Shown here piece by piece: positions 46,624 through 59,693 of a stretch of DNA of 64,000 nt. Position numbers and translations under genes: made by a program. Below the pieces are notes generated by a model. It saw only the letters and a list, made by a program, of their open reading frames with translations, ran no database searches and had not been told where the DNA came from. Origin of the DNA: Craterostigma plantagineum (taxonomy: Eukaryota > Streptophyta > Magnoliopsida > Lamiales > Linderniaceae); NCBI GenBank assembly GCA_027422505.1, contig JAPQWV010000051.1, positions 1,765,501 to 1,829,500 of the forward strand, written 5' to 3'. How positions within the stretch are numbered: the first letter of the stretch is position 1; every line of letters starts with the position of its first letter.

Positions 46624-49182
46624 TCAGCTATACTTAACTCCCTCTTGAAGCATCTTTTCCATCCACGCTCGAGCCTCAGTCATGCGGCCATCTCTGGCAA
46701 AAGCACGCGCGACTGTATCGTAGTCACTCATTTGGCTCATACCCATTCATCGATAATACCTCAAAAAGGTTACGAGCATCGTCTGCTCCTTAATGCTTGA
46801 TCTTCTCAACATCATGTTGATGGTATATGTATCGACAGGGAAGCATTTCCTGATAAGCTTTTCCAACTCCTCATCGTCCGGTACTTCTACCAAACCACAA
46901 AACTGGCCAATTAGGTTTCCCAACATCCAACTAGCCTCTGTTAAAGTCTGTTTATGACTCCACGAGACCCAAGCACTGTACAAGTCCCTAGTTCTCAGTG
47001 CATGTAATAAAAATATGTTTCCCATAAACGACGAAACGGGGCGTCCCATTTGGGTCATGTCATTGACAATACATATAGCTTTATCATATAGCCCCGATTC
47101 GCAACATGCCTTCACAAGTTCCTCATAACATTCGATACTAGGTCTTAACTTAGTTTGCTCCATATTGCGTAACAAATTTGATGCTTCTAATGGTCTTTTG
47201 GCTCGGCAAAGGCCCAGGATCAGGACGTGCCACAGTTTTCTATTGCGCATTCGCATAGGCTTCTGATTCAACACTTCATTGAAGAACCGACAAGCATCTG
47301 AAATCCTCTTGCTCTTGACATAACTACGCAACATCATGACATCAGAGTGTATGTTTGGATTATGGCCGTTCCTTCTCATTGTTTCGTACACTTTCCTGGC
47401 AAGGTCAGACATTTTCGCATGTCCAGCCCCATCTATGAATAAGTTGTAAGTCACAGTGGTTGGCAAGTGCCCGCAATATAGTTGTGTTTCGAGTAGCTTC
47501 CAAAATTTATCTTCCGAGTTTCCCATTCTGAGCAAAGAGCAAACCACGCGCCTAGCCAATCGCCAGCTGGGCTTATAACCTTTCTCTTGCATTTCGATGA
47601 GAAATTCAGCAGCCTCAGCTGCTCTGCTTAACTTGCTATGTCCACGTATGACGTTGATATAAGATTTCTTCTGAGACTCTTTGTATAGCCCACCAAGCAA
47701 ACCGTGTAAAGCATAACCTTCTTCGACCCGTCCATGCTTGCAAAGAGCAGCTATGAACCTGTTATACGACAAGCTATTGAGCATGATCTTGCGGTCCAAG
47801 GCAAAGCGCGCCAATTCGATCATCTCAGCAAGCCTCCCGTCTCCAGAAAGTGCATCCACAACAACCGAAAAGGGCCTTCTCTTCACGAAATAGCCCTTCT
47901 CTACAGAATTTCTCAGCATTCGATACATTTCATCGACCTTTAAGTCTCCAGCAAGAACATTTATGAGATAGTTATAAGTCATCCTACTAACGGAGAGCCC
48001 AATCTCCTCCCTCAAATCGTACAACTCCACCGCTACGTCCACCCTCCCCACCTTGCACAAGAAGCAAATCACGGCGTTCATCGTCCTGTCGTTGGGCACA
48101 ACCTCCTTCTCCCTCATCTTCCCAAGAAGGTCAAACACCTCCTCCAATCTATTCCTCCTCAAAAGCCTGTAAATCAACCCGTTGTACCTCCCAACATCAA
48201 GAACAAACTCTTCCTCCTCCTTCAGAAACTCCATTGCATCGTCCAACTTACCCGATTTTACAAGCTCAGCTACCCAAATCCCATAAGCATCGGCAGCAGA
48301 AGCCAGCTCAATCCCTCTAACTTCCTCGATGAACGCTTTCGATTTCTCGATCTTTTGGTTCCTCAGCAGAGCGCGCACCACCGTCCCCACCATGATCCCA
48401 TTCCCGGCACCCTCCTCCAACATATTCCTCAAATACTCCTCAGCTTTTCCCCACTCATTCCTCCTACATATTCCCTTAATCAAAATCGTGTGCGTCACTT
48501 CACTCTGCCATCCCCTAACCCTAATCTCCTCCGCTAAAGATTCAACCAAATCGTCGTAGCCCCCTTTCTCCACCAAGCTGTTTAGAAGCACGTGGTAAGA
48601 GAAGTCATCGAGATCCACGCCGATGAACCTCATCTTCCCAAAAAGCTGAATCGCAATCTCAGGCCTCCCAGCCACCGAGTAACCAATCACCAACGTGTTG
48701 TAATACCTACCCCTATTAGCATACCTCTGCCTCGTATACGTCTGCAAAAAATCAAGCATCAAGCTAATGGGCTTCGCCCTCGACAGAATCTTAAAAATCG
48801 AGTTGAACGTCGAGCGAGTGTGGTGAAACCCGGGCTGTCTGCCCGCCCAATCGAAGAACTTGAGGTTCGTGAGAACGTCGTCTCTGTCGTAGTTGAGGAC
48901 TTGGAGGACTAAGCTCTCGGAGAGGTGGAGATTGAATCGAGAGAGTAGAACGTCGGGCGAGAACGAATCGTGGTTCGAGCGGAGCGCGGTGAAGATGCGG
49001 TGGACTAACGGTTGCTGCTGATTGCGCGTGAGGAACCATTCGCGGAAGTACGACACGACACCGTCGTTCTGGCGGCGGGCAGAGACGGCGGCGAGGGGGT
49101 ATTGGGCGGTGGAGAGAGGGTGGGCGGCGTAGGGTGGGTGAAGGACGAGCATATTTCGGCGGGAGCTACGGAGGGTCAGCAT
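46624..49182 (-). CDS. P-class PPR protein, At1g71210-like (copy 2, C-terminal frame break)
   Basis: Counterpart of 18,424-20,986. From the ATG at 49,182 the frame is open for 796 native residues, including both sites broken in copy 1 (LFGKMRFIGVD and LCRAKRPLEAS). It then shifts at about 46,790 (one T missing from TTT) and stops at 46,747. A further two-base loss at about 46,724 lies in the remaining C-terminal region. The correct stop position is 46,624. Expected role: mitochondrial RNA metabolism. Confidence 0.92.
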
Positions 49183-49356
49183 TGCTTAGGTTTCGATTGA
49201 ATGATCGTTACTGCTCTACGTTGGTCATGCCCGGCGGGGTGGTCTTCGCCGGCGGTGGAGCTGAGGTTAGCAATGGCTGCCAAGGGAAATGCGTAATGGA
49301 TCTCTATAGTACTGTCTCAGTGTAATAACTGACTTTCACAACCCAATTCTTCCTCC

Positions 49357-49391
49357 ATGGGCTTCCACTCGCTCTGGCCCATATAGCCCAT
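49357..49391 (-). promoter_or_regulatory. Site II motifs upstream of the PPR gene (copy 2)
   Basis: Same ATGGGCTT and TGGCCCATATAGCCCAT cluster as in copy 1, 175-210 bases upstream of the ATG. Confidence 0.5.
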
Positions 49392-49404
49392 CCAAAAAGT
49401 AATA

Positions 49405-49588
49405 CTCTGTCCCGTATTTTTTTTTTTAATATAGTACAATTAAAATATAAAAAATTGTATATTTGATATTTTAAGAATATTTAATATTATAATAATGATT
49501 GTTTGTGATTGTATTTTGCTAACAAAGGAAATGTGATAGCGGGACGCCGATATAGTAAAATGTACAAAAACTATTGGGACGGAGGCAG
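49405..49588. mobile_element. Stowaway-type MITE (copy 2)
   Basis: Counterpart of 21,209-21,393, with the same TA flanks and ends. It was carried along in the duplication. Confidence 0.75.
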
Positions 49589-49609
49589 TAATAAAGTTAA
49601 GGAAAATTA

Positions 49610-49990
49610 ACAGAAAAATACCTAATTACATAAAAAGTTGCAAGTCGTTACCTTACCAGTGTTTTTTATATGTGGGTACCTATTAGAATAATTTTTTTGC
49701 ACATTGGTACCCGTCCCGCCGCAAAGTACGTCATATAACACATTTAGGTAACATAGAGAAACGTATTGTGGAACATAATACAGTGAGAAATGGTAAATCG
49801 TGTAACACATTAAAGTAGCATATAGAAATGATATAGGTAACATATAAACGTGTGATGTAGTACGTAATTCACATATAAAAAGGTACGTCAAGACTGAAAA
49901 AATGATACACACAGTCAAACGGGTACTTATATAAAATTTTCTGACAATGGTACTGACTTGCAATTTGTATACAAATGGGTATTTTTCTGT
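49610..49990. mobile_element. MITE-like inverted-repeat element (copy 2)
   Basis: Counterpart of 21,415-21,793, with the same imperfect 40-base terminal inverted repeats. Confidence 0.6.
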
Positions 49991-50767
49991 AGATTCACCT
50001 AAAATTAAACAATAAATTTGGTGCTCTGTTGATGCTCACAATTTCAACTGTGCGGTTTTGATTCATAAAATTTGCATTTTCCGACAGGAATTCCGTCGCA
50101 ATCTTGTTTTTATCTTCTTATTATTTTTTTTTTTTTTTCATTTCTAAATGGAATTTCCTTTTTTTTTTATATACTTTTCTTATTTTCGAATTTCGAATTC
50201 CAACCAGAATGTACCCGAATTTCACTGTTTTCGGGTGATCCTGTCCGAATTTCTTGATTTTCGGCATGGTTTTACCTGATTTACACTGATTTTTGGTCTT
50301 TGTTTACAAAAATTGAACGATGGCTACAAAACTAGGGAGGTACCCAAGACGGTGACTATGATACGGTTTATTCTTTACAAAATTCTTACCTTCACGTTTT
50401 GATTCATAAAATTTGCAGAACCTTTTCTTACTAAATGAATGCAAGGTTCAAAAACTAAAACGGTACATTTAAAAATTAGAGCATTAGAACATTTTTTAAC
50501 ATACAAGCAGTTTAGTACTCGTCATCACAACTTACCTTCTTTTTGTTCCAAGAAGTATACCAACACAACCCAAACTTCTATCTGGAGATTACATACAATG
50601 CTGTTGTGTTGGGATTACAGTGCAAACAAGAGATCGATCAGACGATATCATACAAAGTTCAGCAGCAGAACGTTCAAAACTCGACGCAAAATGCGTGCAT
50701 CTTACACGTATAGACACAACACATACGCCACAAGACGAACGAACGAACGAAAGCAACGGTTAAAAAA
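49991..50767. other. Intergenic / F-box gene 3' flank (copy 2)
   Basis: Counterpart of 21,794-22,567; no gene seen. Confidence 0.45.
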
Positions 50768-52186
50768 TCAACAAGCTTTGGGCCTAACCTCGATACCTTC
50801 GATGATCAGCCCGCTCTTCCAATCCCCAGTTCTAACCTCCATGAGGCACACCTGCAATTCTCCTTCACCTCCCTCGTCGACGAAGAACTCTCCAAGCTCA
50901 ACCTCAAACCACCCATCTCCCCTCTGCTTAGGATACTCGCAGGCCTGAGGCAGGCTGTTGATCTCTTGCTGTCGAATAAATCGGTGGTAGAACAGCCCTA
51001 TGCGCCTGGGAACGATTTGATACCTCTGCCTCTCAGCTCCCTCGGGGTCTAAACAGACGCTCTTCTTTTCGACTTCTTCTCCGTTTATGGAGATGACGGT
51101 GTCGACCTGCTGGTGTTCGAATCCGTAGATTCTCGACTTAGCTGCGAATACGAGGTGGGCTGCGTACTTTGTGCTGGGGGAGAGTTCGCTCGTGTTCATG
51201 TTTGCTTTGATTTCGAACCAGCAAACGTTGAGAAGCTCGGCAACCTCGCTGAACCTGTAATGGGAATTTGGGACAAATGAGGGAAGGGAAGCGAAAAAAA
51301 AACGTTGCAGCACTAACGACGCGATATGCTCTTATTGTAGTTCATCCACGCGGGGCGTTGATTACCTTGAATTGGGAATATGAATCCACTGCCAATAACG
51401 GTTCGTATCGCCCCACACGATGGAAAGATCTCTAGCGGATATCATGTAGCACTTTTTCCCGCTCAATTTTTGAAGTGAAAAGGTCTGAAAAATCACGGTA
51501 TGAAGATAAGAAGGAAGTAACATTGTCGTAATGATGATCGTGTGACAGAAATGGGATGGAAAAGTTGGAAATTTTCAGAAACCAGAAGAAAATAAAATAA
51601 ATCATCAGTGAGCATGCAGCTAAACGAAGAGAAGTTTCAACTTGGAAACAATCAAAGCGAGAAATTGCAATGACAAGATGTAATTTGCAAAGGGGGGACC
51701 GAATACTGTTATATTTCTTGCATCAATTTCCAGTTTTTTTTTTTTTTTTTTAGCGGCGAGAGAAGATTGTCGAAAGCTCTTTAAGCAAAAGAGTAAAAAC
51801 ATCTTCAGAAACCATCACGACATCGAGAGACATATCGAATGGCCAATTAAATAAAACAAACAAATTCACCGAACACAGAGAGATACGACGATCACCTTCG
51901 CGCCACCGTCGATGAGAATAGGATGATCGCACAGATAGAGGTACAGCTCCTTCTTCGTCCCAAACCTCCGAAGCAACGAATCGGCGCCTTCCACGTGGCG
52001 GGAGACGATGCTCCGATAATCGGAGGGCAAAAATCGCTCCCAAACGACGTCGGACTGAGAAGCCGAGCGAAACGTAGTCGCCACAGCCGAGAGGCGACAG
52101 GCGTCCTTAGGGCTCGTCAGAGAGATCGCCTTGGACAAGCAGTCCTCTGGAAGCACGTGTATGTCGCGTGAGCTGTCCACCGCCAT
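50768..52186 (-). CDS. F-box/PP2-B protein (copy 2)
   Basis: Exons 51,896-52,186, 51,366-51,484 and 50,768-51,254, giving 298 residues. It differs from copy 1 by very few residues (for example [10 protein letters not shown] instead of [10 protein letters not shown], and DTVISI instead of DTIISI). F-box and PP2 domains are intact, so both copies could be functional. Confidence 0.95.
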
Positions 52187-52725
52187 TATCTTCCCTTCCT
52201 TTTCTTCACCTTTTGTTGGTGATTTGATTAGCGAAGAAAGCAATGATTTTTTTTGGATTATCGATTGTTAAAGAACTATCCGTGCAATGGAATTGTGACA
52301 TATATATATATAGTGTCCGAGAAAGGTCGGCGTTCTTTATTATCTACATTCATTTTCATGGGCCAGCACGGCACGACATGCATTTACTTCTCCTTTACTA
52401 TTTTATTTTCAGTATAAAGTAATAATAAATCTTAACAACGAAGTCCATGCACCCTAAGAAAGAAGAGAATAATTTTCATTTATAAAGCTCGAACTCTTTT
52501 AACCTAATCGCGCCCTCGAAAAAAAAAAGAAGAAAAAATCGACGAACTCGAGCTCGAACCCAGGAAGTTACGAAACCTGCTCACAAATGCTAACTTTGAT
52601 TCAAATCTTTCCGCGGCGAACCCATCACTCATAACATGTAATAATAGTCTACGTTCAACCTCATGCTCCACGGCGAAAATAGTCTAGATTTTCATCAAAA
52701 AGAAGTTTAGAGGCACAACGTGTCG
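52187..52725. other. F-box promoter and SPCS3 3' flank (copy 2)
   Basis: Counterpart of 23,987-24,524, including the TATATATATATA stretch at 52,300-52,313. Confidence 0.45.
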
Positions 52726-54516
52726 TTACATGTAGGATTCAGGCAATCGAAAGCCGCTCATTACAATCTTGTCTGAGAACATTTTGCCTGTCTTTGGCAT
52801 GACGTGCCAATGCAGTGTTAAGTTGAAGTCTTTGCCTCGAAGATTGCGTCCCTAAATATTACAAACAAGGAAAAGCCCGAGTGAGGGCTTTCTTCGATAA
52901 ATGTATAAGTATGGGATTACTCGCTAGAGAAAGGCACTCACCTGATCGATAAAACGGTACTTGTTAGTCGTGCGGATCCAAAAATGTGCATGTTCCTTGT
53001 TAGGTATGATGCCGTCCCACAAGGAAATCTGAATTTTTGCAACGCCCAATTCAGATTGAAAGAATACAAGAAGGGAACCATTGTGAAGATTTCCAGAGAT
53101 GTTTAAGCAAGGTTAAGCTAATATATGTGAAGTAATACCATGTAATGTTGAAAATGAGTTTGGAATTACCTGATTAAGAGCATTCTTTGGGTTTCGTACT
53201 CGGCAGCTAAGAATACAAAGACCTAAGAGTTGGAGATGTGCAAAGATGTGAGCTTAAGCAGCAATGACCCAATCAGCAATCACAGACGGCGAATACATAA
53301 AAATACTATAGGTTGTGCTTGAAGAAAATACAGAGCTTATATTCCCAGGCCTCAGCGAAACTGAAAAAATGTGATGGCTCAAAAGGACGGGAGACCCTAA
53401 ACATGAAACGAACCTGCTTTGAGTTCCAGGTGAACAAGGACTTCAAATTTGCTGTTATATTCAGTGTCAGGCTGACCTGCATAAATTAGTTGAACTGCAT
53501 CAAATGTGTCTCGGTAACCTTCTATGTAGGTAACACAAGTAGAGATGGGATGACTGTAGGTGATGCCAGCATCAACTACCGAGGCAAGATGAGGGACTTG
53601 ACAGTTTCTAAAAAATTATATACATACTCATTGACCGTTATAAAGAGTAGTGAAGCTTCCCCGTGTAAAATGGACGATAACACATCAAAGGTCGTTCAAG
53701 CTGAATGGTAATCTTATAGTGATCTCGAAAAGATAAATATAAAGATATTTCAAAAAATCAGCAGTAGCGCCAATGACAACAGATGCATAATTTTACAGGG
53801 AATGATTAAATCGACCATACGCCAACTTCATAATGGATTAGCAGTTTAAAGAATTAAGGAGATCAAGCAGGATGAGAGTAACTTGCCATTTGTACACAAA
53901 GGAAACAAATAAGCAGTTCATCAAAAAATATACAGATACTTGTACAAATCAGAAAGAATGCATACTCGCACTAAAACCCTAGTATAGACATCGGTAACAA
54001 ATCAAGTTCTTGCAGCAAAAATTTCCACCCAACAAAAGCACTACATCAGAACCCTAAATTTAGCAAAAACCTTGCTCATACACAACTGTGGAATATAACG
54101 ACAAAAGCAGTAGACGCCAGCACAAAATAGACTATTTCATCAATATGTGCACATAGATCGGAAAAATAGATAGGAAATATAGATACATAAGACACAGATC
54201 GGGATATATTACCTCATCGTCACCATCGGGCTTCTTCTGGAACCAATTAATATCCATCACCTGTAAACCATAAAAATCGAAGAGCCTAGGGCGTAAGCAA
54301 ACCGAAGAACCCAGCAGCAACAAAACAAAATCGATTAAGCACACACCCACACAATCACAAACGAAAATCACAAGTGAACAGAGTTCTTACTTGGACTTGT
54401 GCCGTGGGAGACGGCTTGTTAAAGTTGTCAGAAAACGAGGTCAAGGCGCACATTACCGCGAGGATAAAGATGGAGAACGTGAGCAGAGCGTTAGCTCTGT
54501 GGATAGAGGAGTGCAT
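52726..54516 (-). CDS. SPCS3: Signal peptidase complex subunit 3 (copy 2, one frame break)
   Basis: Same six-exon structure as copy 1. Exon 1 (54,391-54,516) is intact here ([16 protein letters not shown]). Exon 4 lacks one G of a GGGG run at about 53,190 (codons for YETPK), which shifts the frame. The two copies are therefore broken at different single sites. Function as for copy 1. Confidence 0.93.
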
Positions 54517-55376
54517 GGTGCTCGCTTGTTAGCTGGAATTTTCTCCGTCGTCGGCGCAAACCTTCAACAAATACACGGCGAAGTGAGGCGCCTCTCTCTG
54601 CTTATAGAAATTCCGTCCCTTGTCACGATTGGATGACTAGGCGACTATGACGTCATTACCAGCGTTTAGTCTATGAGCTGTCAAATTGAAATGTAGCCCA
54701 TTGTTTCGCGGAATTTCATACAGCGCCTAAACATACGGGTCAATTCGAAATCAGGCCCCATTAAGGGTTTGATTTCGAATTCAGGCCCTGTTTGAGAATT
54801 TTTAGGTTAAATGACCTATATTGTGTGGTGTAGAAAAGTGGTATGAAAGATATATGAACTGGTAGAGAATGATCGTTTTGTGTTACAAACTTTCAACATA
54901 CTGGTATGTCAGTGCAATGAAGTGTTACTGCAGAAAATAAATTGGTATCAGAGATCATAAACTAGTACTAAATTATGGTTTTGTGTTATAAAATTTGAAG
55001 ATAGTGGTATGAAAGAGCAATGAAGTGGTAATGCAGAAATTGATCCTTAAAACTAAATTTTTTGGCAAGAGGGTCTGCATCCTAAATAATAGTTCGTGGG
55101 GACCTAAAATGAAAATGCCCCTAAAAATAAATTATGGGTTCAGTTTATATCTTATACTAAGAAATCTCATTAAAAAATAAATAGAAAACCTTAGGTATTC
55201 CTATTTACATAGCATCAAATGCCTCGAGCATGTTACAATGAGAGTGCATAGTTGAAAATCATAATTTACAGAAAACAATAACAAATGTGTAGAAACAAAA
55301 CTCATCCTTCCATACTCAATTCCCTATTTTACCCTCATTTCCGCAAATCAAAGCGGAAACCGAATCTAACCCGACA
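54517..55376. other. SPCS3 promoter and ATL 3' flank, with dispersed repeat (copy 2)
   Basis: Counterpart of 26,315-27,173. The two-unit dispersed repeat is at about 54,838-55,046. Confidence 0.45.
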
Positions 55377-56528
55377 CTAAACCGGGTCGGACCGACCCGA
55401 TTCATCTGCTGGAATCTTTATCTCATCTCCGTTATTGTGAACGCTCGGCTCCAAGCACTTGAACGACGGCAACCTCGCCGCCGTCCGACCACCAGCCTGC
55501 GAACTCTCAGCGCCGTTCTCCCTCGCACCTCTCGGCGACTTCATCGAGAAAGCTCGAGTGAAGAAAGCCCACCGATCAGATTTGGCCGCCCGGTCAAACC
55601 TGGCGGCTCGATACCCTCGCCTAGAGCTGCCTACCCTCGGTAGAGACGCCGCCGCCGCCGCCGTCGCCGCGCAGCTTCTGGTCCGATTCAACGAGGCACG
55701 AGTGATCACCTCCTTCCTCACCTCCGCCGGCAGGCGCAGGGTAAATCGATCAAGATTCTCGCCGGGCTGGACCACCGAGTCGTGGCCGGTGGAGTGCGAT
55801 CGGAATCTGCTGAAGCTGAAGAGTCTATTGGGCCTTTTCACCGACCTATTTCGGTGCTCGAAGCTGCCTTCTTGACGCTGGGCTCGCGGCGTCGTCGGCG
55901 CACCGCTTTCCTCCACGCCGCCGTCGTCGATCTGTACGACTACGTCCTGCTCGCCCTCCGCCGCCGCGGCGGATGCTCCTCCGTCGTCCTCCGCCGCCAG
56001 GTCGGCCCTACAGACGGGGCAGGTCACGTGCGAGGCGAGCCAGGCGTCGACGCACTGAGGGTGGAAGACGTGGTCGCACTTCGGCAGCAGTCGAAGGGTT
56101 TCCTCGTCTTCGAACTCGTTCAGGCAGACGGCGCACTCCAACGCGCCTTTTCCGATCTTGTGGTCCTTCACCTCGGCGTAGGTGAACGTCGGAAAGCTCT
56201 CTATGACGGACGCGTCGAGCCCACGCGCCGCTGCTGCTCGGCGGGTCCTCATGGAGATCCCTCGCCGGATGCTCCCGCCGGCTCCGCCGGACCCCGAGCA
56301 GTGGCGTATGTAGATGGTGAAGAAGCCCATGAAGAAAAGGACGGAGACTAAGATCACTATTATCACCGCCATCGAAGGGCTGAACTTGGCGTAGAGCTCT
56401 CTGTTGTTTCCATTAGGGTTTTCGGCTGAAGCAGTTGAGTTCTGAGCTGTCACTTTGGAGATTCTCGGACACAGTACGAGGAGGAAGAAGAAGATGAACA
56501 AGGTCGTAGTACTGAAAAGAGTCTTCAT
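55377..56528 (-). CDS. ATL31: ATL6/ATL31-type RING-H2 ligase (copy 2)
   Basis: A 383-residue protein identical to copy 1 throughout, with the same membrane segments, GLD motif and RING-H2. It is intact and has no frame differences, unlike most other genes in the duplication. Confidence 0.96.
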   Translation of the reverse strand: MKTLFSTTTLFIFFFLLVLCPRISKVTAQNSTASAENPNGNNRELYAKFSPSMAVIIVILVSVLFFMGFFTIYIRHCSGSGGAGGSIRRGISMRTRRAAAARGLDASVIESFPTFTYAEVKDHKIGKGALECAVCLNEFEDEETLRLLPKCDHVFHPQCVDAWLASHVTCPVCRADLAAEDDGGASAAAAEGEQDVVVQIDDGGVEESGAPTTPRAQRQEGSFEHRNRSVKRPNRLFSFSRFRSHSTGHDSVVQPGENLDRFTLRLPAEVRKEVITRASLNRTRSCAATAAAAASLPRVGSSRRGYRAARFDRAAKSDRWAFFTRAFSMKSPRGARENGAESSQAGGRTAARLPSFKCLEPSVHNNGDEIKIPADESGRSDPV

Positions 56529-57397
56529 TTCGTGGGAATAGCACAAAACTAGTATTGCAAGAATTAATAAATGGTTCTTGCGAGCTATAGTGAAGTGAGA
56601 ATATATTCGATTCTGAGCTTGTGAGGGAAGGCGATAGGAAAGTATATGGCAATGGGCGACGAAGACTTTATGGATCGAAGACGTTTGTTTGGTTGCTATC
56701 AACTTAGTGGTGACAGTGGAAGATTCTATTCATTGGATTTTTGAAGACTTTCTACTTTGACGGTTTAGTTTGATTTGACTGACTTTTATTTGTATGTTTA
56801 GGGACGTAAGTGCGTGCAGACATACTAATCACAAATTTGGAATTGAGACCAAAAGTCTTTGTTGTTGTAATATTTGTGCTGATTGTAAGATAATACAATA
56901 TTAGTATATAAATAATCATATCATAATTGGATGCTTGCTAACTATCACTGAACCCATACCCACCCCGCTGACTAGTTTTAAATGTGTCGCTCGTGGCCTT
57001 TAGCGCTCCAATTTTGACTATTTTGGAAACTAACCATGATTTTGACCTGTCAATCAAATTATAATATCTTAATTCATTTCTATAACTAGCAGAATTGACA
57101 AACGCATTAAATCTACGACATTTTGCATTTTAGGCCCGAAGTTTCATTTAGGATTAAGTACCCGATTTCTCACTTCATTGCTCTGAAATAACAATATGTT
57201 GAAACTTTGTAACACAAAACGATCATCATATACCAGTTCATATAACTTTTATACATCTTTTTTTAAGTTAGGTCCTTATCCGGGTCATTTAAACGTGACA
57301 GAACATGAATCTTAAATTAAACTTCTGACGAAGCTCAAATTCATATATACCCTTAAATCTATGAGGTGATATCAATTAAAAAATTATTACAATATAA
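56529..57397. other. ATL promoter and PGM-like 3' flank (copy 2)
   Basis: Counterpart of 28,326-29,194. The inverted dispersed repeat is at about 57,163-57,253. Confidence 0.45.
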
Positions 57398-58865
57398 TCA
57401 TTTGCATGCATCTTCTTCAAACTCGTCGAAGAACTCTTCGAGGCACCACGACGAGCCCTGGTTAGAGTCGATCCTCGTGGCGTGGGCCCGCCACTGCTGG
57501 TCGGCGATCATCCTCGGGGAAAGCCCCCATTCGAGCATCTCCTCGTCGGAGTGGTGGGATGCGAGGCTGTATTCCCGTCGAGACCCATCTGCATGACCCG
57601 AAACTCGCAGTTCCCGACGTTGTCGAGCCGCTCGAACTGCTCGACGGTCCACTTGAACCACTTCATCATGAAGACTCTGATCGCCAGCCCGTGGGAGACG
57701 ATGACGAGGTTGAGGTCGCACCACGCGTCGCGGTGGAGACGCTTCATGTCTATGTCCCTCCACAACGACTCGAGAAAACCTTTCGGAGATAAAGAAAACA
57801 AACTCAACGTAATAAACAGAAAGTAAGTATGGGTTGTATATGAGATTCTGATCTAATTCATCTACCGTCAATTGATTTTAGAATAGCATCCATCAAAAGT
57901 TTATGAATTTGGGCTAGAGATGATCGGAAGAATTCCCACATTCTCGCGTTGCAAGTTATAAGCAAGAAAAACTAGATCTTTTCTAGCTAAACCTCTACCA
58001 TTAATGTGCTAAAATCATTTTCATCACAACAATTAACATTAATTGTTGTGATGACATTAGCTTGGGTGTTCTATTCTATCTTTTCCCAACTGCTGAATCA
58101 TTCACCATAACGTCACAAGAGCTTATTAGAGGCTTCTATCTAATGAGAAATGGATATGGAGTTTCGAGCAAATATCAATCTTGATATCTAAAAGAGACGT
58201 CTTTCAGCAAATTTCTGTCTGACCTTCTATTCAAGATTGCCCATTTATCTAGATCGTCCAAAGATTCAGTTCTGAAGAGAAAAAAAAAAACACATACTTG
58301 AGACTCGATCGTAGACGTCCGCCGCCGATTCTCCTTCAGGGAACCTGTAATAAAACCTCCCAAACCTCTGCCTCGTCTCCTTGATCGCCTTCATCCTCTC
58401 CGCCACCTGAAAGTTGCCGAAATCCTGCTCCCTCACGCGACACTCCTCTCTGACGCCGATCACGCTCCGCCTAGGAAACGCCCGGCCCATCTCCCACAGC
58501 GTCGACCTCGTCCTCTTGTACGCCGACACGTAGAAGTACACCTTGTATTCCGCGCTCTTCCCCTCATCGGACACCACGTGCTTGATCAAATGCCCAGCTC
58601 GCTTTGCCTGGTCGATCCCCTGCTGGGTCAGCGCGATTTTGTGGTCAGGCGTCATGTTGTAGGCGGAATTGTCCTTGTTGCCCTCGCTCTCGCCGTGGCG
58701 GACGAGGATTATGCGCTTTGGTAGGTACCTGTGAGGATTCTCGTGGCCGGAAATATCGCCGGAGAAATGGTGGTTGTGCAATGCGGGTCGTTCCATTGAC
58801 TCTTTTTGGGATGATTGTTGATTTGATTTCAGATGGGTTGTTTCAGTTGCTCGAATCCGAAACAT
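57398..58865 (-). CDS. Phosphoglycerate-mutase-like protein (copy 2, same frame break as copy 1)
   Basis: Exons 58,298-58,865 and 57,398-57,779. The RHGESEGN and VSHGLAIR motifs are intact. The one-base shift after MQMG (about 57,590) is also present, so it either arose before the duplication or is a systematic error. The only visible difference is the length of an A-run in the intron. Confidence 0.9.
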
Positions 58866-59175
58866 GGATTTTTTTCAATTCAGGCATGCAATTTGGACTT
58901 TATTTTTCATGTTTGGTGAGTAAATTGCACGCAAGGGATAATCTCTTTCGTGAATTTCATTACGAGCCGTTAGTTTACTGTAATTACATATAAGGACTCT
59001 TCGATTGCGTTGACTAATGAGCCAAACACGCCCTTAACAATCACCACAATACAGCCCGCGGTTTTCGACCTAAACCGAACCCTGACCTAACCCAACCAAG
59101 CCTTTTACCACCATCACCGAACCCCAAAGTCGAGCGAGCCCCATCAGACGCCGAGAGAGAAATTCGGTCGCAGCT
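58866..59175. promoter_or_regulatory. Shared divergent promoter region (copy 2)
   Basis: Counterpart of 30,665-30,974 between the PGM-like and GeBP-like start codons. Confidence 0.5.
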
Positions 59176-59693
59176 ATGTCCACCGGCGAAGATCCAACCG
59201 GCGCCGCCGATCCAACCTTTCCCGAAGACATCCTCGAAGACGTGGAAGTCGAAGAGGACGACGATGGCCAGAGCGATTCGACCTCCGATCACCACCGCCA
59301 CGCGTCGTCTTCGCAGGTCACCGTCGCGATTCCCAGCAGCGGAAGAGCTCCCGCCGCCCCCGTCGAAAAATCGGCCGTCGACGAGTCGCGGAAGCTCTTC
59401 CAGCGCCTGTGGACCGACGAGGACGAGATCGAATTGCTCCAGGGCTTCCTCGATTACACCGGGAGCAGGTGCGGTCCGCACGATACGACGTCGTTCTACG
59501 ATCAGATCAGGACAAAGTTTCAGCTCGATTTCAACAAGAATCAGCTCGTGGAGAAAGTGAGGAGGCTGAAGAAGAAGTACAGGAATTCGCTCAAAAAGTT
59601 TGGGTCTGGGAAGGATTGCTCTTTCAAGACTCCTCACGATCAGGCCACCTTTGAGATCTCTGCGAAGATTTGGGGAGACCTTAGCCCTATCTA
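59176..59693 (+). CDS. GeBP/STKL transcription factor truncated by Copia (copy 2)
   Basis: Open from ATG 59,176 through the whole GeBP domain into the Copia LTR. The last gene-encoded residues are GDLSPI; nine LTR-encoded residues (YVRICGNPR) follow to a stop at 59,721, for 181 residues in total. Both sites broken in copy 1 are intact here (FPEDILEDVEVEED; KKYRNSLKKFGSGKD). The C-terminal leucine-rich region of the family is absent, so the product could bind DNA but would lack the usual dimerisation part. Confidence 0.88.
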